NCBI RefSeq assembly: GCF_002753895.1
Contig: NZ_NJER01000003.1
Location: 124,001 to 188,000 of the forward strand
Direction: 5' to 3'
From: Halobacteriovorax sp. JY17
Lineage (GTDB): Bacteria > Bdellovibrionota > Bacteriovoracia > Bacteriovoracales > Bacteriovoracaceae
Length of the DNA: 64,000 nucleotides
Both the position numbers and the translations under genes were made by a program. Under the pieces are notes generated by a model. The model ran no database searches. It was not told the origin of the DNA and saw nothing but the letters and a program-made list of their open reading frames with translations. Shown in pieces: positions 52,727 to 60,717 of this stretch. Position 1 is the first letter of the stretch, and each line of letters begins with the position of its first letter.

Positions 52727-54109
52727 ATGATGAAAGGATCGAGAGCTAATGTTGTTGAAGCAATTGGAAATACTCCTATTGTAAAATTGAATAGTTTAGC
52801 AAAAGATAGCAACTGTGAGATTTATGTAAAGCTAGAGTTTATGAACCCTGGTGGATCAACTAAAGATAGAATCGGTGCTTATATGCTCGACCAGGCAATC
52901 ATTGATGGAGACCTAAAGCCAGGTGGAACAATTATTGAGGGAACTTCTGGAAACACAGGAGTTGGTCTCGCCATGTGGGCAGCGGTACACAAGTATAAGT
53001 GTATCTTCGTTCTCGCTGATAAGCAGTCTCAAGAAAAAATTGATAACTTAAGAGCTTTTGGTGCAAAAGTTGTGGTCTGCCCTACTAATGTTGAACCAGA
53101 AGATCCTAGATCTTACTATAGTGTCTCAAAGAGATTGGCCCAAACTATTCCAAACTCTTTCTATGTTAATCAATATGACAACCTTCACAATAGAAATACT
53201 CACTACACGTGGACTGCTCCTGAAATGTTTGAACAAACTCAAGGAGATTTCGATGTCTTTATGGCCGGTGTTGGAACAGGTGGAACAATTACTGGTTGTG
53301 GAAAGTACTTCAAAGAGAAAATGCCAAATGTTGAAATTGTTGGAATTGACTGTGAAGGATCAATTATTGCTCATTATAAGAAAACTGGTGAAATGTGTGA
53401 AGCAAAGTCATATGTTCTAGAAGGCGTTGGTGAAGACTTTATTCCAGAAAACTATGATTTTGATGTTATCGATGATTTTGAAGTTGTCGGCGATAAAGAA
53501 AGTTTTCTCATGACTAGAAGACTTCTAAAAGAAGAAGGGATCTATGCTGGTGGTTCTGCTGGGGCAGCAATCTGTGGTGCTTTAAAGTATGCGGCAAAAC
53601 AAACAAAGAAAAAGAAAATTCTTATTCTCCTTCACGACTCTGGAAATAGATACGCCTCTAAAATATATAACGATGATTGGATGAGTGATAATGGATACCT
53701 TGATTCTTCATTCAATGTTCAAATTAAAGATGTACTTAATGATATTGGAAAGAAAGGAACCATTCTTACAATTAGAGATACCTCAACTATTGGAGAGGCC
53801 ATCAACATTATGGACTCAGAAGGCGTTTCTCAGCTTCCCGTCTTAAACTCACAGGAAGAAATTGTTGGTCTTGTTGCGGAAAAAAATCTCGTGAAGCCAG
53901 TTCTTATGGGAGAATTCCAGAAAGACGATAATATCTCTCTAGCCTTTTCAAATAAGTATAGAGTTGTAGATAAGAACTTGCTATTAGAGTCTGTTGCTGA
54001 AGCCCTTCTCCAAAAAGAAGTTGCGCTAATTACAGACAATAATAAACTTGTCGATATTCTGACGGAAATTGACGTTCTTCAATACTTCTCAAAGAAGGGC
54101 CATGTTTAG
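52727..54109 (+). CDS. cystathionine beta-synthase with C-terminal CBS pair
   Basis: The 460-aa PLP enzyme of fold type II carries the cofactor Lys46 in NPGGSTKDRIG, GTSGNTGVGLAMWAA (phosphate-binding loop) and GVGTGGTITGCGKYFKEK. The C-terminal 120 residues form a CBS-domain pair (DTSTIGEAINIMDSEGVSQLP). This is the layout of eukaryote-like cystathionine beta-synthase, which joins serine and homocysteine. An O-acetylserine sulphhydrylase activity cannot be excluded. It has an AAGGAG ribosome-binding site and ends one base into the start of the next gene (TAGTG). Confidence 0.9.
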   Translation: MMKGSRANVVEAIGNTPIVKLNSLAKDSNCEIYVKLEFMNPGGSTKDRIGAYMLDQAIIDGDLKPGGTIIEGTSGNTGVGLAMWAAVHKYKCIFVLADKQSQEKIDNLRAFGAKVVVCPTNVEPEDPRSYYSVSKRLAQTIPNSFYVNQYDNLHNRNTHYTWTAPEMFEQTQGDFDVFMAGVGTGGTITGCGKYFKEKMPNVEIVGIDCEGSIIAHYKKTGEMCEAKSYVLEGVGEDFIPENYDFDVIDDFEVVGDKESFLMTRRLLKEEGIYAGGSAGAAICGALKYAAKQTKKKKILILLHDSGNRYASKIYNDDWMSDNGYLDSSFNVQIKDVLNDIGKKGTILTIRDTSTIGEAINIMDSEGVSQLPVLNSQEEIVGLVAEKNLVKPVLMGEFQKDDNISLAFSNKYRVVDKNLLLESVAEALLQKEVALITDNNKLVDILTEIDVLQYFSKKGHV

Positions 54110-55278
54110 TGAAGAAATCAGAAGTTAAAGACTTAGATAAAGCTTCTAGAGTTATTCATGCTGGAGGACATCCCGACCCGGAGACGGGCGCGATCATGCC
54201 TCCTATTTATCAGACTTCAACTTACGTTCAATCAAGTCCAGGTGTTCATAAGGGCTATGAGTACACACGTTCGCACAATCCTACAAGAACCAGACTAGAA
54301 GAGTGCTTAGCTTCACTTGAAGAGGCGAAGTATGCTCTTGTCACTTCAAGTGGTCTATCCGCTGAAATGCTTGTTATGCACACTCTTCCAGCGGGTTCAA
54401 CAATTCTCTGCGGTGATGATGTTTATGGCGGGACTTATAGGTTATTCACTACTGTATTTAATGAAATTCACAACTTTATTTTTATCAATACAACTGACTT
54501 AGAAGAAGTAGAGAGCAAGATTAAGGAACACAGACCAAGTCTTCTCTGGATTGAAACTCCAACGAACCCCCTACTTAAAATTACTGATATAATGAAAGTC
54601 ACAAGTATTGCCAAAAAATATAAGGTAAAGACCTTGGTAGACAATACTTTCATGAGTCCTTACTTTCAAAATCCGCTCTCTCTCGGAGCAGATATCGTAT
54701 TGCACTCAATGACTAAATACATTAATGGTCATTCTGATGTTGTCGGTGGAGCTCTTATGCTCAATGAGAAGAAGGTCTATGATAAATTGTGGACTCTTCA
54801 AAACTCAATAGGCCCAAGTCAATCTCCCTTTGACTCTTGGCTAGTCCTAAGAGGAATAAAAACATTGGCCATTAGAATGGAAGCTCATCAAAAGAATGCC
54901 ATGAAAATTGCAAAGTTTCTTGAGTCTCATCCAATGGTTGAAAAAGTTCTCTATCCGGGGCTTAAAAGTCATCCTCAACACAGAATTGCAAAAATACAGA
55001 TGTCGGGTTTTGGTGGAATGATAACTTTCTTTCTTAAGGGAGATATAAAGAAGTCGAAGAAGTTTCTCTCAAAAATTCAAATATTCTCACTCGCTGAGAG
55101 CCTTGGAGGTGTTGAGAGTTTAATTGAACATCCCGCGATCATGACTCACGCTTCAATTCCAAAAAAGACACGAGAAACATTAGGCATCACGGATAATCTG
55201 ATTAGATTATCCGTTGGTATTGAAAATGTTGATGATTTAATTAGAGATCTTGAAAATACTTTTAAAATAATTCGTTAG
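54109..55278 (+). CDS. cystathionine gamma-synthase/gamma-lyase family PLP enzyme
   Basis: The 389-aa fold type I enzyme has the family start RVIHAGGHPDPETGAIMPPIYQTST and the cofactor Lys203 in LHSMTKYINGHSDVVGG. DNTFMSPYFQNPL and the end GIENVDDLIRDL are typical. It starts at GTG in the TAGTG overlap with the beta-synthase gene. Next to a cystathionine beta-synthase and GshA it most likely acts as gamma-lyase, making cysteine from cystathionine (reverse transsulphuration, inference). The synthase activity cannot be ruled out. Its 3' end overlaps the convergent gene by 4 bp. Confidence 0.9.
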   Translation: MKKSEVKDLDKASRVIHAGGHPDPETGAIMPPIYQTSTYVQSSPGVHKGYEYTRSHNPTRTRLEECLASLEEAKYALVTSSGLSAEMLVMHTLPAGSTILCGDDVYGGTYRLFTTVFNEIHNFIFINTTDLEEVESKIKEHRPSLLWIETPTNPLLKITDIMKVTSIAKKYKVKTLVDNTFMSPYFQNPLSLGADIVLHSMTKYINGHSDVVGGALMLNEKKVYDKLWTLQNSIGPSQSPFDSWLVLRGIKTLAIRMEAHQKNAMKIAKFLESHPMVEKVLYPGLKSHPQHRIAKIQMSGFGGMITFFLKGDIKKSKKFLSKIQIFSLAESLGGVESLIEHPAIMTHASIPKKTRETLGITDNLIRLSVGIENVDDLIRDLENTFKIIR

Positions 55279-55883
55279 AAGTCAGCAGGCCCGTCTTCTA
55301 TGGTTTGTTCCATTGGTGGCCTCTCTTCTTTATTCGAATTATTGTCTATAACTGCATTAACTTTAATTTTACTTGGAAATAAAGTTCCTACATACTCACG
55401 ACCTCTATTAAAGACAAGTCCATTTCTTAAGTATTTCTTTGTTAGCAAGTAAGTACAATATACTTTTCCGTGATCACTTGAAATATTTTCTTTTTCACCT
55501 GTAGCAAAAATTAATCCATCGTCCTGTAGGAGCTTTTCAATTTTCACTAACTCTTTACAGTACTCACTACTTCCGGCCTTACAACCAGCTTCTCTTTTTA
55601 AGACCTCTACACCACCTTCATCTTTCTTTATATGAACAGGTTCTCTACAGACATCTATTGTCCAACTATCTTTCATAAATTTAAATTTTGAATGATTAAT
55701 GGTAATGGAACAATCACTCTTTGAAATAGCTAAAATATTTTTAGAGAGACCAAATGGTGCAGCCTTATGTTCCACAACGGCATCATAATTCCCTTGAATA
55801 CACTCCATATCCGAAAACATATTCATTGAATATGAATTAGAAATTAAAAGAACAAATAAAATACTACATTTGAATAATTGCAT
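55275..55883 (-). CDS. small secreted Cys-rich protein
   Basis: The 202-aa product has a signal peptide (cut after SNSYS) and eight or so cysteines in the mature part (MECIQGN, KSDCSITI, IDVCREP, EAGCKAG, SEYCKEL, VYCTYL), pointing to disulphide bonds. The C-terminal tail is Asn/Glu/Pro-rich. No family is recognised. Its start lies 20 bp inside the end of the degenerate phosphatase gene, with GAGG upstream, so the two are likely made together although one is exported. Confidence 0.72.
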   Translation of the reverse strand: MQLFKCSILFVLLISNSYSMNMFSDMECIQGNYDAVVEHKAAPFGLSKNILAISKSDCSITINHSKFKFMKDSWTIDVCREPVHIKKDEGGVEVLKREAGCKAGSSEYCKELVKIEKLLQDDGLIFATGEKENISSDHGKVYCTYLLTKKYLRNGLVFNRGREYVGTLFPSKIKVNAVIDNNSNKEERPPMEQTIEDGPADF

Positions 55884-56964
55884 TCTTACTTACCTCAAAA
55901 ATAATCATCGTTGCGTCGTGAGAAAAGAACATTGAAGTTTTCTCTTTCTTAAGAGTATAGAAGACTTCATCCAATAATTCACGTCCTGATTTTTGAACAT
56001 TTAAATTAGCTGTTTTTAGAATAACTTCCTTTCCAGGAGGATTGTCTAATAAACCACTAGAGAGAATGATCAACTTTTCACCTCTTTCGATGGAAACTTC
56101 AGATTCTTTAACCTCTTTAGAGTTTAGGAGAAGCAGAGAATTACCCGACTTCCATACTCTAGTTTTCATCTTTCGGAGGTCAATACGAAGAAATAAGACA
56201 TCTAATTTTCTCTTCTCTTCTTTAACTTTTGAATTTTCAACTTCTAAATTTAAGCCCTTAATAAAATTGTCAATCTTACTATCGGTAAATGTACTACTTC
56301 CTCTAAGTTCGTCAAATTGCTTCATTATAATACTTGAAATAAGATATGATCTCGATCTTGCAAGTAGTAAGAGAACTTCATTATCCGTTGAAATAACATC
56401 AAAGAACTCCCCTCCCGAACTTTCTCCGGCACCAAACTTACTCGTGGCCATAAGGCCCTTAAAGCTCTCTTCTCTAATAGGAACTAATTTTTCGTGGATC
56501 TCTTTCACTCTTTGAAGCTCATTTATCGCTGCGGTCATGACTCTTTCCAAACTCTGCCCTACCTCATCTAAGTCCTCACTATCAACACTGTCAATTTGTG
56601 GATTAATCAATAGATTAAACCAAGGTCTATGTAAGTAATCAGGATCATCTATACTTAGTACACCTTTTATAAATCTATCGACAGAACAGATTTGTTCCAA
56701 TTCTTTCGATGAAGAGTTACTCTTATCTCCAACCAAAATAACATTCCCATTAATATCCATTTTATTTTCATCGTAGAATAATTTGAACGCCTTCCAATCT
56801 TTAATAGATAAGAGAAGGATAACTTGATCATCTTTTAAGAGGTTTTCAAAAACTGTCGCTTGATCAAAATTGAAAGTTATAACCTCACAAAGGTAATTAC
56901 TTTCCAAACTTCGAAACTCCGTTTTTAATTCAGCATCTTTAGACAGGACAACCACTTTCTTCAT
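55864..56964 (-). CDS. degenerate PP2C/SpoIIE-like protein with receiver-like N terminus
   Basis: In this 366-aa product residues 1-110 look like a response-regulator fold (MKKVVVLSKDAELKTEFRSL, VILLLSIKDW) without a clear phosphoacceptor Asp site. Residues 155-366 resemble the SpoIIE phosphatase domain. EIHEKLVPIREE and ESSGGEFFDVISTDNEVLLLLA match the P.....GGDfyD...v block, but GGD has become GGE. RGEKLIILSSGLLDNP matches GDxLllyTDGlxE with TDG lost, while the final HDATMIIFEV keeps the DDxT-like motif partly. Metal-dependent phosphatase activity is therefore doubtful; it may be a pseudophosphatase (inference). Confidence 0.75.
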   Translation of the reverse strand: MKKVVVLSKDAELKTEFRSLESNYLCEVITFNFDQATVFENLLKDDQVILLLSIKDWKAFKLFYDENKMDINGNVILVGDKSNSSSKELEQICSVDRFIKGVLSIDDPDYLHRPWFNLLINPQIDSVDSEDLDEVGQSLERVMTAAINELQRVKEIHEKLVPIREESFKGLMATSKFGAGESSGGEFFDVISTDNEVLLLLARSRSYLISSIIMKQFDELRGSSTFTDSKIDNFIKGLNLEVENSKVKEEKRKLDVLFLRIDLRKMKTRVWKSGNSLLLLNSKEVKESEVSIERGEKLIILSSGLLDNPPGKEVILKTANLNVQKSGRELLDEVFYTLKKEKTSMFFSHDATMIIFEVSKNAIIQM

Positions 56965-57144
56965 TTTCTTTCACTTGTTTTATAAATTTCTAATCTTAAT
57001 AGACTAACAAAAAACAATAATTCAGAGTAGTTAAGGCAAAATTCTCTGCCATTCTCCCCTATATAACGTGCTCTAATTCTTGGCACTTAAGATGTTTTAT
57101 TTAATTAGGTAACAGGTTGAAACTATTGATGAAAAAGTAAATTC

Positions 57145-57172
57145 TAAAGGTTTTTAGTCAAAATAACGATAA
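57145..57172 (+). promoter_or_regulatory. possible sigma-28 (FliA-type) promoter of the HD-GYP gene
   Basis: TAAAGGTT (57145-57152), a 12-nt spacer and AACGATAA (57165-57172) resemble the sigma-28 consensus TAAAGTTT-N11-GCCGATAA (7/8 and 6/8 matches, spacer one longer). The start codon is 50 bp downstream. No sigma-70 pair is better. Confidence 0.4.
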
Positions 57173-57222
57173 ATGCTATGCACGCTATTACAATGAATAC
57201 ATAGCGAGGCATTGGGCTAAAT

Positions 57223-57951
57223 ATGGATAAGAAAAAAGATAATGTTATTTCTCTTCAATCAGTTGTCGCAAATGTTGCGATGCTTGACCTTGTAAAGCAG
57301 GTTCGCGAACTTCGAGAACAGCAGCAAGAAATGTGTGAAATGGCAGTAAAAAGTATGCTTAGAGCACTTGATGCTAAAGACCACTATACTTACGGACATA
57401 GCATGAGAGTTGCCTATTATAGTGTTACACTAGGAAAAGAGCTTGGTCTTAATGACGAAGAAATGTATGAATTAGAAATGTCTGCACTCTTTCATGATAT
57501 TGGAAAAATTGGTGTTCCAGACGCTGTCCTTTTAAAACCTGCAAGACTTACTGAGGATGAATTTCTCAAAATGAAAGCACATCCAAGTCTAACTGCGGAA
57601 ATTCTACAAGACTTTGATTGCTTTAAAGATATTGCGACATATGCTAAACATCACCATGAAAGATATGATGGTCGTGGTTATCCTGATGGACTAAAGGGAG
57701 AAGATATTCCTTTATTCTCTAGAATTATTTTGATTGCCGATACATTTGATGCCATGACATCAACACGCCCTTATAGAAAAGGTCTTCCATACGAAGTGGC
57801 CTTTAGTGAGCTTGAAGAATTTTCTGGTTCACAATTTGATGCTGCTCTTGTAAAGCATTTTATTACAGCAATGACTAGAGAGGACTCAAAAGGTGAAGAT
57901 ACTTTTGAACTTACAATTATTGATGGGAACTTTGCTAAAGACGCTGCTTAA
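57223..57951 (+). CDS. HD-GYP domain phosphodiesterase, active-site motifs intact
   Basis: The 242-aa product has a short helical N terminus (about 1-45) and then a complete HD-GYP domain. His59 is in YGHSMR, the HD pair at 91-92 in LFHDIGKIG, HHHERYDG at 143-150 and GYPDGL at 152-157, with ADTFDAMTSTRPYR at about 172-185. All metal- and substrate-binding motifs of c-di-GMP-hydrolysing members are present (family knowledge). No receiver or membrane domain is fused, so it may be regulated at expression level or by a partner. It is monocistronic, with a shared terminator downstream. Confidence 0.93.
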   Translation: MDKKKDNVISLQSVVANVAMLDLVKQVRELREQQQEMCEMAVKSMLRALDAKDHYTYGHSMRVAYYSVTLGKELGLNDEEMYELEMSALFHDIGKIGVPDAVLLKPARLTEDEFLKMKAHPSLTAEILQDFDCFKDIATYAKHHHERYDGRGYPDGLKGEDIPLFSRIILIADTFDAMTSTRPYRKGLPYEVAFSELEEFSGSQFDAALVKHFITAMTREDSKGEDTFELTIIDGNFAKDAA

Positions 57952-57972
57952 TTAATATAAAAATAAGTGAAT

Positions 57973-58007
57973 AAAAAAAGGAGAAGCAATCGCTTCTCCT
58001 TTTTTTA
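57973..58007. terminator. bidirectional terminator between convergent genes
   Basis: GGAGAAGC-AATC-GCTTCTCC (57980-57999) forms a perfect 8-bp stem flanked by A7 on the left and T8 on the right. It can terminate both the HD-GYP gene and the gene at 58011. Confidence 0.93.
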
Positions 58008-58010
58008 TTT

Positions 58011-59060
58011 CTACTTCTTACAAAAGTCTGTCTCTGTAATTGTATTGATATTGTAGACCTGAATCGTTCTACAGTCTTTGAAACTTCTATAAACATTTGA
58101 AGGCGAGCACTCAGGATCTTTATCGTTCTCTTTACTCCAATCACTATTCTTCTTGCACTCTATGTAGCTGTTTTGATCTACACATGCCCAGTGCTTACCA
58201 CTACAGTTATAGACAAGTCCCCTTCCTGTTTCTTGATAATTAGGAGGTTCTTGGTACTCTAATTTTTCTTTAACGACTTTTTCAATCATTGTAGGAGCCT
58301 CTGGGTTATTTAAACTATCAATGGCCTCTGACATTTCATTCGCACCCTTCATACTTCCTTGATTTTCTTGTCCAAGATTATCTTCGCCTAGGCTAGAAGG
58401 AGTGCTCTCAACTTGTGAATTATCCTCAAAGCCTTCTTTTCCTAAAGAGTCTACTGTGTCTGGTCCTTCTTCAGGGGAATCATCTTTTAACTTAAGTTCA
58501 TTTTCTACAACTTGAACATTTGTCTCATTAGATTCTACTTCTTTCTTCTTTTCCTCAACTTTAGCTTCAACTACTTCTGCTGGCACTGGCGCTGGATCTA
58601 CCGGTTTATTTTCCACTTTCTTAGCGACTTCAGCAGGATTTTCTTTGGCGGTCTTAACAACTTTCTTCTTTCTCTTTGGACGATTCTTTCTAACAACAGG
58701 TTTAACTTCAGGAAGAACATTTTCGTCCTCTCCTCCATCGTCCATTAATATACTTGCTCCTAAGATAAGAACAAGACCAACTAATCCAAGTCGCATTACT
58801 TTCTGCTTCTTAGCCTTTGCTGCGTCTTCATCATCCTCAGATTCGTCATCCTCTTCATCATCTTCTTCAAACTCTTCTTCATCATCTTCAGATTCTGAGT
58901 CAGATAATTTATCTTTGACGTCTATTTCCTCTGTCTTCTCATCAAACTCACCTTCCTCGTCTTCATACTCTTCATCATCGTCATCAGACTTTGATCCGGG
59001 AAGTTTTGATTTAACAGAACTAGCAAAATCATTAATTTTATCTTTCAGGTCGTCGAACAT
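58011..59060 (-). CDS. single-pass membrane protein with very acidic N terminus and Cys-containing periplasmic end
   Basis: The product is 349 aa from the ATG at 59060, which has GGA 8 nt upstream; a TTG at 59084 is rejected. Residues about 22-85 are dominated by Asp/Glu runs. A basic patch (KAKKQK) leads to one membrane helix (VMRLGLVGLVLILGASILM). Next come a basic KNRPKRKKKVVK segment, a Pro/Glu/Val-rich linker and a C-terminal domain with six cysteines (YNCSGKHWACVDQNSYIEC and later). The plan is cytoplasmic acidic tail, anchor, periplasmic spacer and disulphide domain. The family is not recognised. A strong terminator follows. Confidence 0.75.
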   Translation of the reverse strand: MFDDLKDKINDFASSVKSKLPGSKSDDDDEEYEDEEGEFDEKTEEIDVKDKLSDSESEDDEEEFEEDDEEDDESEDDEDAAKAKKQKVMRLGLVGLVLILGASILMDDGGEDENVLPEVKPVVRKNRPKRKKKVVKTAKENPAEVAKKVENKPVDPAPVPAEVVEAKVEEKKKEVESNETNVQVVENELKLKDDSPEEGPDTVDSLGKEGFEDNSQVESTPSSLGEDNLGQENQGSMKGANEMSEAIDSLNNPEAPTMIEKVVKEKLEYQEPPNYQETGRGLVYNCSGKHWACVDQNSYIECKKNSDWSKENDKDPECSPSNVYRSFKDCRTIQVYNINTITETDFCKK

Positions 59061-59145
59061 TCTTCTTTCCTTTGAAGGATTCAATAACTTATAATATATG
59101 CAATCTTATAACTTATCGAAAATTAACAAAAAAGGTTGAGAAAAA

Positions 59146-59757
59146 GTGATCGATGACGGAGTAATTAAGTACGATAGGACAAACTTTACCCAATCAGGGC
59201 CTCTAGATCCTGCTTTATGGGAGGAAATAGAGTCCTGGAGAAAGAAGCTCTTTAAATTAAATCTGATTGGCGAATATCCAACTGAAAAAGTTGGTTTTGG
59301 AAATATGTCAAAAATTATAAGATGGAATGATCAGGCTGAGTTTATTATTACTGGAACGCAAACAGGAAAGTATGAAAACTTAACAGGAGAACACTACACT
59401 CTTGTGAATGGCTATGACTTAGAAGCAATGAAGCTAAAGCAAGTTGGTCCACTTGAGGCTTCTAGTGAGGCCCTTACTCACGCAGCAGTTTATGAAGCTA
59501 ATAGAGATATCACTGCTGTCTTTCATATTCATAACACTACTATTTGGGAAAGAATGATTGAAGAGAACTATGATGCGACTCCTAAAGATGTCCCTTATGG
59601 AACTATTGAAATGGCAAACTGTGTAGGACAATTAATCGCAGGTAAATCATCAGGACTCATTGTAATGAAAGGCCATCAAGATGGAGTTATTGCTTATTCA
59701 AAATCTATGGACCAATGTGGTAAGTTGATTTTAGAACTCGCTGATAAATTTCTCTAA
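59146..59757 (+). CDS. class II aldolase/adducin-family protein
   Basis: The 203-aa product starts at GTG with AGG upstream. The zinc-binding HxH is in AVFHIHN, with a third His in VMKGHQDG and an upstream GNMSKI matching the NxS phosphate loop. Members cleave or epimerise sugar phosphates or methylthioribulose phosphate (family knowledge). The specific substrate is unclear, and the usual catalytic Glu was not placed with certainty. Its 3' end overlaps the convergent ATP-grasp gene by 27 bp. Confidence 0.8.
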   Translation: MIDDGVIKYDRTNFTQSGPLDPALWEEIESWRKKLFKLNLIGEYPTEKVGFGNMSKIIRWNDQAEFIITGTQTGKYENLTGEHYTLVNGYDLEAMKLKQVGPLEASSEALTHAAVYEANRDITAVFHIHNTTIWERMIEENYDATPKDVPYGTIEMANCVGQLIAGKSSGLIVMKGHQDGVIAYSKSMDQCGKLILELADKFL

Positions 59758-60717
59758 GTCTTGAAACACTTTTCTTCCATCTAAAGGCTTATCACTAAGT
59801 AGAGCAACAGAAATAAATTTATCGACAGGAGAGAGCAAGACAACCCTCTCTTCGAACTCAGACAGTACTTCTAAAAGTTCTTTAAAGTTTTTGGAAATAG
59901 TTATCTTAAGTATTCCCCAATAGACAAATTTTTCAGGAAAGATTCTATTTAAAGAATGAGCCATCAGTCCCATTGTTTTTCTATAATTAACCTCAACAAA
60001 GGGATGAAAACCATCTTTATAAGTAAAAGTATCAATTTGAATTGAATCTTTAGCCCCAAGTGAAGCGAGCTTATCCCTAATAACTTCTAGTATTTTAAAG
60101 TTCTCACCTCCTATACTGTCGTCAATACTTTTAAGTTCACCGCCTTTAAATTGGCCGTACTGATCAATGTAATTCTCTATTATAAAGAAGCTTTTATCAT
60201 TGAGATTAAAAGTTACACCGTAGTCTTTATACTTTTCTACAAATTGAGAAAAAACAGATGTCGTGGATATCTTCTCTATATCCTCAAGATTTCTAATGAC
60301 GCTAACTCCTCTTCCAGAAAATCCCCATTCAGCCCGAGCAATCATGGGATAAGTTAGCTTCTTAATTGCTTCATTTTTTGTGATAACAGAGGGAATAGGT
60401 ATCCATCCCTCACGAATTCCAAGCTCAGTCATAGAGATTTTAGAGTTGAAAAACTTTTCTTTTTCTAAATCGACACACTTTCCCCACCATGGAATCGAGG
60501 CTCCTTTATAAGACACTTTATTAGAAAGGAGATTTAATGAAAGTAGATGTTCAAGATATTCTTCGCTAAATTTATAAGTGGTCTTTAAAATAGATTTTTC
60601 ATTGGTATTGATAAAGAAGAAAATATGATCAAACCAGCTAGCGCCTTTAATCTTTTTAGAAGAACCTGAGAGAAAATTCTCATAATCCAAATTTAGGTGA
60701 TATTTTACTTCTTCCAT
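59731..60717 (-). CDS. ATP-grasp domain ligase-like protein
   Basis: The 328-aa product carries ATP-grasp features: YPMIARAEWGFSGRGVSVIR (123-142) as lysine-less but glycine-rich nucleotide loop, FFIIENYID (about 177-185), and metal-binding acidic residues Asp229 in IQIDTF plus Glu242/Asn244 in FVEVNYRKTMG. The usual ATP-binding Lys is replaced by Arg in MIARAE, as occurs in some members. The family couples ATP hydrolysis to forming amide, peptide or thioester bonds. The substrate is unknown. Its start lies 13 bp inside the end of the DUF455 gene, so the two are coupled. It does not resemble GshB, carbamoyl-phosphate synthase or D-Ala ligase in its outer motifs. Confidence 0.8.
   Translation of the reverse strand: MEEVKYHLNLDYENFLSGSSKKIKGASWFDHIFFFINTNEKSILKTTYKFSEEYLEHLLSLNLLSNKVSYKGASIPWWGKCVDLEKEKFFNSKISMTELGIREGWIPIPSVITKNEAIKKLTYPMIARAEWGFSGRGVSVIRNLEDIEKISTTSVFSQFVEKYKDYGVTFNLNDKSFFIIENYIDQYGQFKGGELKSIDDSIGGENFKILEVIRDKLASLGAKDSIQIDTFTYKDGFHPFVEVNYRKTMGLMAHSLNRIFPEKFVYWGILKITISKNFKELLEVLSEFEERVVLLSPVDKFISVALLSDKPLDGRKVFQDLEKFISEF

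Noticed and set aside
53058-53420. 120-codon plus-strand frame
   Set aside because: It is a shifted frame inside the cystathionine beta-synthase gene, whose own frame has all expected motifs.
56042-56515. 157-codon plus-strand frame
   Set aside because: It lies antisense within the SpoIIE-like gene, has no binding site and no motif; the minus frame carries the recognisable domain.
58645-59094. 149-codon plus-strand frame rich in serine
   Set aside because: It is the reverse complement of the Asp/Glu-rich part of the gene at 58011; the serine runs come from GAT/GAA repeats read backwards.
59731-60717. glutathione synthetase (GshB) as partner of GshA
   Set aside because: Only generic ATP-grasp motifs match, and the gene is coupled to DUF455 on the other strand, away from gshA.
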